Below, in pieces: positions 1 to 5,025 of a DNA stretch of 5,025 bases. Source of the DNA: Pseudomonadota bacterium. Its GTDB lineage: Bacteria; Pseudomonadota; Gammaproteobacteria; Acidithiobacillales; Acidithiobacillaceae. The position numbers and the translations under genes were made by a program. Location of the stretch: assembly GCA_021827445.1 (NCBI GenBank), contig JAKAVW010000248.1, positions 1 through 5,025 on the forward strand. The letters run 5' to 3'. Every line of letters starts with the position of its first letter. Positions within the stretch are counted from its first letter, which is position 1. The notes below the pieces were generated by a model, which saw nothing but the letters and a program-made list of their open reading frames with translations, had not been told where the DNA came from and searched no databases.

Positions 1-201
1 GACCTGCACGAGGGCGTAGCCTGCCAGATGGACCTTTTCAGTCCGGAAGGAGAAGAGATCCTGCGCCGCCTGCCCATGGAATTTCATCAGGCCTTGAACA
101 ACGCCGTCAAAAAGTCCGCAGAAAAAAGGCGCCACCCTGCCCAGGTGATCGCCCTGGATACCCAGCCGCGTCGGGACCAAGACCCAGAGGCTGAGCACTA
201 A
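1..201 (+). CDS. C-terminal end of an unrecognised protein (5' truncated)
   Basis: The first frame is open from the window edge to a TAA at 199-201 and encodes the last 66 residues of a protein whose start lies upstream. I do not recognise the family. The visible part begins DLHEGVACQMDLF and continues through a probably helical, charged stretch (about residues 17-45, rich in Glu, Lys and Arg). It ends in a polar, likely disordered tail rich in Arg, Asp, Glu and Gln. No catalytic motif, membrane segment or signal is visible. The codons are strongly G/C at third positions like the downstream genes, which supports this frame over frame 3, also open across most of the stretch. The stop lies 23 nt before the next gene, so it is probably the upstream member of the same operon. 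A hypothetical gene is known ahead of suhB in Acidithiobacillus cbb clusters, which would fit, but this is inference from recalled gene order. Confidence 0.6.
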   Translation, partial: DLHEGVACQMDLFSPEGEEILRRLPMEFHQALNNAVKKSAEKRRHPAQVIALDTQPRRDQDPEAEH

Positions 202-224
202 GACGCGTACCGGAGACAACGCCC

Positions 225-1040
225 ATGACACCAGAAATCGATCAGCAATGGGTGGGCAAACTGCTGCGCACCAGTGCCGAACGCTTCATTCTACCCCGTT
301 TCCACACCGTCAGCGCCAACCGCAAACCCGATGGCAGCATCGTCACCAGCGCCGACATCGATAGCCAGAACTTTTTGCAGGACATGCTCGCCGCCCGTTA
401 TCCCGATATTCCCCTGCTTGGCGAAGAAATGAGCCCCGCCGAACAAGCCCGCCTGTTACAGGAGGCGGATACGCTCTGGTGTCTGGATCCCCTCGACGGC
501 ACCAGCAACTTTGCCGCTGGCGTCCCGGTGTTCGGCATTTCCCTGGCTTTGCTGCAAGGCGGGCGGTCCATGCTTGGCTGGGTGTACGATCCAGTGCGCG
601 CCGAGCTTTTCTCCGCGGCACAGGGCGCTGGTGCACGCGTGGATGGTGTGCCTCTGGCGGTTCGCCAGGCACCGGAGCTCCAACACTGTGTCGGGGTCGT
701 CGACTACAAAAGACTCAGCCGCCCCCTCGCCCTACGCCTGATTGACGAGCGCCCCTTCCACAGTCAGCGGAACTTCGGCGCCTCCGTCCTGGAGTGGTGC
801 TGGCTGGCCGCCGGGCGCTATCATTTTTATCTACACGGCGCCCAGCAACTCTGGGATCGTGCTGCGGGTGCCCTGATTCTCGATGAGGCGGGCGGGCGAA
901 TCACTCAACTCAACGGCGACGCCCTGAGGGAAAGCGACCTGCTACCGCGCTCCATCCTCGCCACCCTCGACCCCCAACTCCACGAAAGCTGGATACGGTG
1001 GCTGGAAACCGCCGCCGAGTTCCCAAATGCAGCCCTTTGA
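225..1040 (+). CDS. suhB: Inositol-monophosphatase-family phosphatase (SuhB-like)
   Basis: A complete 271-residue protein, the usual length for the family of Mg-dependent, Li-sensitive phosphomonoesterases, probably cytosolic. Visible motifs in order are VTSADIDSQ (40-48), GEE (66-68), the metal-binding signature DPLDGTSN (88-95), RNFGAS (182-187) followed by AAGR (195-198), and the C-terminal signature WDRAAGALILDEAGG (210-224). Predicted metal ligands are Glu67, Asp88, Asp91 and Asp211, all present, so it should be active. The ATG at 225 has a GGAG (212-215) nine bases upstream and gives a full-length N-terminus. The position equivalent to human IMPase Glu213, which contacts the inositol ring, is His204 here, so the substrate may not be inositol phosphate. 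Relatives act on fructose-1,6-bisphosphate, 3'-phosphoadenosine phosphates (CysQ) or histidinol phosphate. Its place 55 nt before an FBPase gene suggests a sugar-phosphate role or simple co-expression. The family is secure; the suhB symbol is by similarity and context only. Confidence 0.9.
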   Translation: MTPEIDQQWVGKLLRTSAERFILPRFHTVSANRKPDGSIVTSADIDSQNFLQDMLAARYPDIPLLGEEMSPAEQARLLQEADTLWCLDPLDGTSNFAAGVPVFGISLALLQGGRSMLGWVYDPVRAELFSAAQGAGARVDGVPLAVRQAPELQHCVGVVDYKRLSRPLALRLIDERPFHSQRNFGASVLEWCWLAAGRYHFYLHGAQQLWDRAAGALILDEAGGRITQLNGDALRESDLLPRSILATLDPQLHESWIRWLETAAEFPNAAL

Positions 1041-1054
1041 TTTATGCTAAAACG
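1020..1054 (+). promoter_or_regulatory. Possible internal promoter / repeated AT-rich element ahead of the FBPase gene
   Basis: TTCCCA (1020-1025) and TATGCT (1043-1048) are separated by 17 nt and each matches four of six bases of the sigma-70 -35 and -10 consensus. The -10-like box lies inside TTTATGCTAAAACG (1041-1054), which recurs with one mismatch upstream of the GAPDH gene at 4071-4084. The element begins directly after the stop of the upstream phosphatase gene, in the longest gap of the window (55 nt) and in a locally AT-rich patch. The hexamers are weak, so this is a suggestion based mainly on the recurrence and matching geometry of the two sites. Confidence 0.25.
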
Positions 1055-1095
1055 ATTATTGTCTTCTACTAATCCGTCACTGAAGGAAAAATCCT

Positions 1096-2040
1096 ATGGC
1101 CTCCATTGGTAATCTCGCATTGTCCCTGCTTCCCGTTACCGAATCTGCGGCCCGCGCCGCTAGCGGCTGGATCGGCCGGGGGGAAAAGGAACTCGGCGAC
1201 GGTGCCGCAGTGGACGCCATGCGTTCCGCCATTGCCCAGGTCCCCATGCGTGGCCTGGTCATCATCGGTGAAGGTGAAAAAGACGAAGCCCCCATGCTCT
1301 ATAACGGTGAGGTGGTGGGCTCGGGTACCGGCCCGGAGGTAGAGATTGCGGTTGACCCTGTCGAAGGCACCACCTTCCTGGCCCAGGGCATGCCCGGCTC
1401 CATCTGCGTACTGGCGGCAGCCCCTAAAGGCAGCATGTTCCAGCCCGGTCCGGCCTACTATATGGACAAACTGATTGTCCCGGCCCCGGCCCGCGGTAAA
1501 ATTGATCCTGCCGCACCGATGAAGGACAAGCTCCACGATCTGGCCCGCGCGCTCGGTAAAGAGGTCCGCGAGCTGCGTATTTTTCTGCTCAAGAAGCCCC
1601 GCCACGAAGCCATGATCCGCGAGATCCAGGCGGCCGGTGCTACCGTGCGCTTACAGACGGACGGTGACGTCAGTGGCGGCATCATGGCCGCCCTCGGCAC
1701 CAAGGTGGATGCCATGATGGGCATCGGCGGCACCCCGGAAGGCGTCATTTCCGCCTGCGCCGCCCGTGCCATGGGTGCCGACATGTTCGGTGCCCTGTCG
1801 CCGCAGAAGCCCGGTGAAGCCGAAGCCATCGCCGCCGCCGGCCTCAAGGCCGGGCAGTGGCTGGGCCGCGACGAACTGGTGTCCAGCGACGATGTGCTGT
1901 TCGTGGCTACTGGTCTGACTTCTGGTGACATTCTCGATGGCGTAACCCGCTCCCACTATTTTGTAGAGAGCGAGAGTCTGGTCATTTCCGGTCACGACGG
2001 CATTTTGCGCCGGGTCCGTACCCACCAACGCATCGACTGA
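1096..2040 (+). CDS. cbbF: Class II (GlpX-type) fructose-1,6-bisphosphatase, possibly also sedoheptulose-1,7-bisphosphatase
   Basis: A complete 314-residue cytosolic enzyme that hydrolyses fructose-1,6-bisphosphate to fructose-6-phosphate in the Calvin cycle and gluconeogenesis. GlpX hallmarks are visible: ESAARAASGWIGRG near the N-terminus (16-29), DGAAVDAMR (35-43), GEGEKDEAPML (58-68), VDPVEGTT (86-93), KPRH (167-170), DGDVSGG (189-195), GIGGTPEGV (209-217) and ATGLTSGDILDGV (271-283). By alignment with E. coli GlpX the metal or catalytic residues Asp33, Glu57, Asp85, Glu88 and Glu213 correspond to Asp35, Glu59, Asp87, Glu90 and Glu215, all conserved. It is about 20 residues shorter than E. 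coli GlpX, mostly through a shorter segment around 232-245 and a missing C-terminal extension. The ATG at 1096 has an AAGGAA (1083-1088) at good distance. Transketolase follows after 27 nt, which supports a CBB role. Cyanobacterial class II enzymes are dual FBPase/SBPases; dual activity here is plausible but not shown by the sequence. Confidence 0.95.
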   Translation: MASIGNLALSLLPVTESAARAASGWIGRGEKELGDGAAVDAMRSAIAQVPMRGLVIIGEGEKDEAPMLYNGEVVGSGTGPEVEIAVDPVEGTTFLAQGMPGSICVLAAAPKGSMFQPGPAYYMDKLIVPAPARGKIDPAAPMKDKLHDLARALGKEVRELRIFLLKKPRHEAMIREIQAAGATVRLQTDGDVSGGIMAALGTKVDAMMGIGGTPEGVISACAARAMGADMFGALSPQKPGEAEAIAAAGLKAGQWLGRDELVSSDDVLFVATGLTSGDILDGVTRSHYFVESESLVISGHDGILRRVRTHQRID

Positions 2041-2067
2041 TTTCCATACTATTCAAGGAGTGTTGTT

Positions 2068-4065
2068 ATGACTGTCACCCGTACTGATCTGGCGAATGCT
2101 ATTCGTGTTCTCACCATGGACGCCGTAGAAAAAGCGAAATGCGGCCATCCCGGCATGCCCATGGGCATGGCGGATATCGCCGAAGTGCTGTGGAACGACT
2201 TTCTCGTCCACAATCCGGCTAACACCCACTGGGCCAACCGCGACCGTTTCATTTTATCCAACGGGCACGGTTCCATGCTGCAATACGCGCTCCTGCACCT
2301 CACTGGCTATGACGTGTCCATGGAAGACCTCAAGAGCTTCCGTCAGTGGCACAGCAAAACCCCCGGCCATCCGGAATATCGCGACACCCCCGGCATCGAG
2401 ACGACCACCGGTCCGCTGGGTCAGGGGCTCGCCAACGGTGTCGGCATGGCATTGGCCGAGCGGATGCTGGCGTCGCAGTTCAACCGCCCCGATCACGAGC
2501 TCATCAACCACTACACCTATGTGTTTCTCGGTGACGGTTGTCTCATGGAAGGCGTTTCCCACGAAGTTTGCTCACTGGCCGGCGTCTGGGGCCTGAACAA
2601 ACTGATCTGCTTCTATGATGACAACAACATCTCCATTGATGGCCATGTGGATGACTGGTTTGGTGACGACACCCCGGCACGCTTCGCGGCCTATGGCTGG
2701 CATGTGATCCGCCATGTGGATGGCCACGATCCTGAAGCCATCAAAAAAGCCATCGTCGAGGCCCGCAAGCAAACCACCAAGCCAACCCTGGTTTGCTGCA
2801 AGACCGTCATTGGTCATGGTTCACCCAACAAAGCGGGCACCCACGACGTCCATGGTGCTGCCCTGGGTGCGGAAGAAATTGCATTGTCCCGCCAGAACCT
2901 GGGCTGGAGTGGTGAAGCCTTCGAGATTCCTGAAGCGGTTTATCGTGCCTACGACGCCCGTGCCAAAGGAGAGTCTGCCGAGGCGGCATGGAAGAAGCAG
3001 TTCGCCAAATATGCGTCTCTGTTTCCCAAAGAGGCCGCCGAGTTCGAGCGCCGTCTGGCAGGTAAGCCAAGTGCCAATTTTGACCAGGCTATGGCCAAGC
3101 TCATCGGCGATTTTCGCTCGGAAGCCCCGAAGATCGCCACCCGTGTTGCCTCCGGAAAGACCATTCAAGGCATCGCTGCCGCACTGCCCGAGTTCCTCGG
3201 TGGCTCGGCGGATCTGACTCCTTCCAACAACACCCGTTGGAAGGAGGCCATCGACATCGGCAAGCACCGTTTAATGGGCGATTATATCCACTACGGCGTG
3301 CGCGAGTTCGGCATGTCGGCGATCATGAACGGCATCGCCCTGTATGGCGGCTTCCTGCCCTTCGGCGGCACCTTCCTGATCTTCTCCGACTACAGCCGTA
3401 ACGCCATCCGCATGTCGGCGCTGATGGGTATTCGTGTGGTTTATGTGATGACCCACGACTCCATCGGACTTGGCGAAGACGGTCCTACCCATCAGCCCAT
3501 TGAGCAGGTCAACAGCCTGCGCCTCATTCCCAATCTCCATGTCTGGCGCCCGGCGGATGCGGTGGAAACCGCCATCGCCTGGGAGTCCGCCGTCAAGCTG
3601 GAGCGGACACCGTCCCTGCTGGCCCTCAGTCGCCAGAACCTTCCGGCCCTGCCCCATACCGACGAAACCGTGGCCAATGCCCGCCGCGGCGGCTATGTGA
3701 TCAAGGATGCCGAAGGCGGCAAAGCCAAGGGTATCCTCATCGCCACTGGCTCCGAAGTGGAGCTGGCGCTGGCAGCACAGGCCAAACTGGCGGAGCAGGG
3801 ACATCCGGTGCGCGTGGTTTCCATGCCTTGCATGGATATCTTCGCGGCACAGGATGTGGCGTATCAGGAAGGTGTCCTGCCCAGCAGCATCACCAAGCGG
3901 ATCGCTATCGAAGCGGGCACCACGGGGCTCTGGTACAAATATGTGGGCCTGCACGGCGCGGTCATCGGCATAGACCACTTTGGTGCCTCGGCCCCGGCGC
4001 CGATTCTATTCGAGAAATTCGGCTTCACGGTGGATAACGTGGTCGCGCGTTTCCAGGCACTGTAA
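2068..4065 (+). CDS. cbbT: Transketolase
   Basis: A complete 665-residue, thiamine-diphosphate-dependent, cytosolic enzyme, matching the roughly 660-residue norm (E. coli TktA 663). It transfers two-carbon ketol units between sugar phosphates, feeding xylulose-5-phosphate and ribose-5-phosphate back to ribulose bisphosphate regeneration. The N-terminal pyrophosphate domain carries CGHPGMPMG with His27, GHG with His67, GHPEY with His101, GPLGQG (115-120), the cofactor motif from GDG (155-157) to DDNN (184-187), and THDVHGA with His262. The middle pyrimidine domain carries Arg359, Ser380-Ala-Asp-Leu-Thr, REFGM with the catalytic Glu413, EDGPTHQP with Asp471 and His475, and SRQNLP with Arg522. 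The C-terminal domain follows (about 540-665). All substrate and cofactor residues known from E. coli and yeast transketolase appear present. The ATG at 2068 sits 7 nt after a strong AAGGAG (2055-2060). The 27-nt gap to the FBPase gene points to one transcript. Confidence 0.97.
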   Translation: MTVTRTDLANAIRVLTMDAVEKAKCGHPGMPMGMADIAEVLWNDFLVHNPANTHWANRDRFILSNGHGSMLQYALLHLTGYDVSMEDLKSFRQWHSKTPGHPEYRDTPGIETTTGPLGQGLANGVGMALAERMLASQFNRPDHELINHYTYVFLGDGCLMEGVSHEVCSLAGVWGLNKLICFYDDNNISIDGHVDDWFGDDTPARFAAYGWHVIRHVDGHDPEAIKKAIVEARKQTTKPTLVCCKTVIGHGSPNKAGTHDVHGAALGAEEIALSRQNLGWSGEAFEIPEAVYRAYDARAKGESAEAAWKKQFAKYASLFPKEAAEFERRLAGKPSANFDQAMAKLIGDFRSEAPKIATRVASGKTIQGIAAALPEFLGGSADLTPSNNTRWKEAIDIGKHRLMGDYIHYGVREFGMSAIMNGIALYGGFLPFGGTFLIFSDYSRNAIRMSALMGIRVVYVMTHDSIGLGEDGPTHQPIEQVNSLRLIPNLHVWRPADAVETAIAWESAVKLERTPSLLALSRQNLPALPHTDETVANARRGGYVIKDAEGGKAKGILIATGSEVELALAAQAKLAEQGHPVRVVSMPCMDIFAAQDVAYQEGVLPSSITKRIAIEAGTTGLWYKYVGLHGAVIGIDHFGASAPAPILFEKFGFTVDNVVARFQAL

Positions 4066-4084
4066 ATATTTTTATTCTAAAACG
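4050..4084 (+). promoter_or_regulatory. Possible internal promoter / repeated AT-rich element ahead of the GAPDH gene
   Basis: TTTCCA (4050-4055) and TATTCT (4073-4078) are spaced by 17 nt, each four of six to the sigma-70 consensus. TATTCT lies inside TTTATTCTAAAACG (4071-4084), a one-mismatch copy of the element at 1041-1054. The -35-like box overlaps the end of the transketolase gene, and the gap is very AT-rich (ATATTTTTATT). The short distance to the GAPDH Shine-Dalgarno GAGGAG (4087-4092) would leave a very short leader. The call is weak if this site is considered alone. Confidence 0.25.
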
Positions 4085-4100
4085 TTGAGGAGTTCACATT

Positions 4101-5025
4101 ATGGCATTGCGTATTGGTATCAACGGCTACGGGCGTATCGGACGAAATATCCTGCGGGCGGTATACGAAGCGAAGCGGACCGACAAGGTCCAGATCGTCG
4201 CGGTCAACGATCTCGGGAGCCCCGAGACGAACGCCCATCTGACACAGTACGATTCGGTACATGGCCGCTTCTTCTTACCGGTAAGCGTGGACGGCGGTGA
4301 TATGCTGGTGGGTGACGACCGTGTCAAGGTACTCGCGGAACGTGATCCTTCCAAGCTGCCCTGGGGCGATCTGGGTGTTGATGTCGTGTTGGAGTGCACT
4401 GGCTTTTTCGCCTCCCGCGAAAAGGCCGCCCTGCACCTCAAGGGCGGCGCCAGGAAAGTCTTGATCTCCGCTCCTGCCAAGGACGCTGTGGATCTGACGG
4501 TGGTGTACGGCGTCAACCATCAGTTGCTCGACCCGGCCAAGCACCACATCGTTTCCAACGGCTCCTGCACCACCAACTGTCTGGCGCCGCTGGCCAAGAC
4601 CCTCAATGATCTCGCCGGCATCGAGGGTGGCACCATGAACACCATCCACTCCATGACCAATGACCAGCGCATTATCGACGTCTATCACGAAGACCTGCGC
4701 CGCGCCCGCGCTGCCGGTATGAGCATGATCCCCACCAGCACCGGTGCCGCCAAGGCCATCGGCCTGGTCCTGCCGGAGCTGGCCGGCAAGCTGGATGGCT
4801 TCGCCATCCGCGTGCCCACGCAGAACGTCTCCCTCGTTGACCTCACCTGTATCGTCAACAAGGAAGTCTCCGTCGACGAAATCCATGCGGCGATGAAGGC
4901 GGCCAGCCAGGGCGCGCTCAAGGGTGTCTACGGCTACAACGACAAGCCCCTGGTCTCCATCGACTTCAACCACAACCCGCACTCCTCCACCTACGAGTCC
5001 TCCCTGACCAAGGTCAAGGGCAAAC
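4101..5025 (+). CDS. cbbG: Type I glyceraldehyde-3-phosphate dehydrogenase (3' truncated by window end)
   Basis: The frame is open from ATG 4101 to the window edge, giving 308 residues of a family usually 331-340 long, so roughly 25-30 C-terminal residues are missing. The enzyme interconverts 1,3-bisphosphoglycerate and glyceraldehyde-3-phosphate; here it probably serves the reductive phase of the Calvin cycle and central glycolysis/gluconeogenesis. Visible are the Rossmann motif INGYGRIGR (7-15), Asp37 in VNDL (favouring NAD), ECTGFF (98-103), the catalytic Cys156 in SNGSCTTNC (152-160), His183 in HSMTNDQ (183-189), DLRRARAA (198-205), PTSTGAAKA (211-219) and RVPTQNVSLVDLT (237-249). The TGAAKA and HSMTNDQ motifs favour GAPDH over the related erythrose-4-phosphate dehydrogenase (Epd), although DFNHNPHSS (288-296) resembles both. 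The residue two before Cys156 is Gly rather than the usual Ala. GAGGAG (4087-4092) lies 8 nt before the ATG. It follows transketolase by 35 nt; phosphoglycerate kinase would be expected next. Confidence 0.95.
   Translation, partial: MALRIGINGYGRIGRNILRAVYEAKRTDKVQIVAVNDLGSPETNAHLTQYDSVHGRFFLPVSVDGGDMLVGDDRVKVLAERDPSKLPWGDLGVDVVLECTGFFASREKAALHLKGGARKVLISAPAKDAVDLTVVYGVNHQLLDPAKHHIVSNGSCTTNCLAPLAKTLNDLAGIEGGTMNTIHSMTNDQRIIDVYHEDLRRARAAGMSMIPTSTGAAKAIGLVLPELAGKLDGFAIRVPTQNVSLVDLTCIVNKEVSVDEIHAAMKAASQGALKGVYGYNDKPLVSIDFNHNPHSSTYESSLTKVKGK

Noticed and set aside
1069..1605. Open - strand frame (178 codons) covering the gap and start of the FBPase gene
   Set aside because: It overlaps the strongly conserved GlpX N-terminal half on the opposite strand and has no domain signal of its own.
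1838..1853. Perfect 6-bp GC hairpin CCGGCC-TCAA-GGCCGG
   Set aside because: It lies within the FBPase coding sequence (encoding AGLKAG), has no T-tract after it, and is readily explained by GC-rich codons, so it is not a terminator.
2714..3217. Open + strand frame (167 codons) inside the transketolase gene in another frame
   Set aside because: It is rich in Pro, Ser, Arg and Lys as expected for an out-of-frame reading, and the transketolase frame is unambiguous here.
3271..3978. Long open frame on the - strand (235 codons) opposite the transketolase gene
   Set aside because: It is fully antisense to the conserved middle and C-terminal transketolase domains; its openness follows from the codon bias of the real gene, and no family features are seen.
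4064..4071. AAATATTT palindrome just after the transketolase stop
   Set aside because: An 8-bp AT palindrome in an AT-rich gap is expected by chance; it forms no stable hairpin and is not a terminator.
4275..4982. Long open frame on the - strand (235 codons) opposite the GAPDH gene
   Set aside because: It lies entirely antisense to a clear GAPDH coding sequence, has a composition typical of a GC-rich shadow frame (Gly, Val, Asp, His rich), and shows no recognisable motif.
4101..5025. Erythrose-4-phosphate dehydrogenase (Epd) as an alternative identity for the last gene
   Set aside because: Some stretches resemble Epd (DFNHNPHS), but HSMTNDQ and PTSTGAAKA are GAPDH-type; Epd, as I recall it, has HSAMHDQ and PVDTKLAAG at these places.

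Overview
The window holds part of a compact, single-strand Calvin-Benson-Bassham (CBB) and central-carbon gene cluster from a GC-rich bacterium. All five genes are on the + strand: the end of an unrecognised gene (1-201), an inositol-monophosphatase-family phosphatase (225-1040), a class II (GlpX-type) fructose-1,6-bisphosphatase (1096-2040), a transketolase (2068-4065), and a glyceraldehyde-3-phosphate dehydrogenase cut off by the window end (4101-5025). Intergenic gaps are 23, 55, 27 and 35 nt. No rho-independent terminator is visible between genes, so co-transcription is likely.

The order phosphatase - FBPase - transketolase - GAPDH is what I recall of the cbb3-type cluster of Acidithiobacillus ferrooxidans and relatives (hypothetical - suhB - cbbF - cbbT - cbbG, followed by phosphoglycerate kinase and others). 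From this order, the GC-rich codon use and the GlpX-type FBPase, I infer a chemolithoautotrophic proteobacterium, probably Acidithiobacillus-like. This rests on memory of gene order and not on a database search. RuBisCO, phosphoribulokinase and CbbR are not in the window.

The metabolic logic is coherent. GAPDH makes glyceraldehyde-3-phosphate from 1,3-bisphosphoglycerate. The FBPase (possibly also acting on sedoheptulose-1,7-bisphosphate) makes the dephosphorylation steps irreversible. Transketolase shuffles two-carbon units towards pentose phosphates for ribulose-1,5-bisphosphate regeneration. The role of the IMPase-like protein is uncertain, and its active site departs from true inositol monophosphatases.

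The non-coding DNA is short. The most notable structure outside genes is a 14-bp AT-rich element (TTTAT[G/T]CTAAAACG), present just upstream of both the FBPase and the GAPDH genes. Each copy lies 17 nt downstream of a similar -35-like hexamer and may mark an internal promoter. I found no mobile element, CRISPR array, RNA gene or clearly novel system. The window is largely ordinary, with a few residue-level and regulatory points worth checking.
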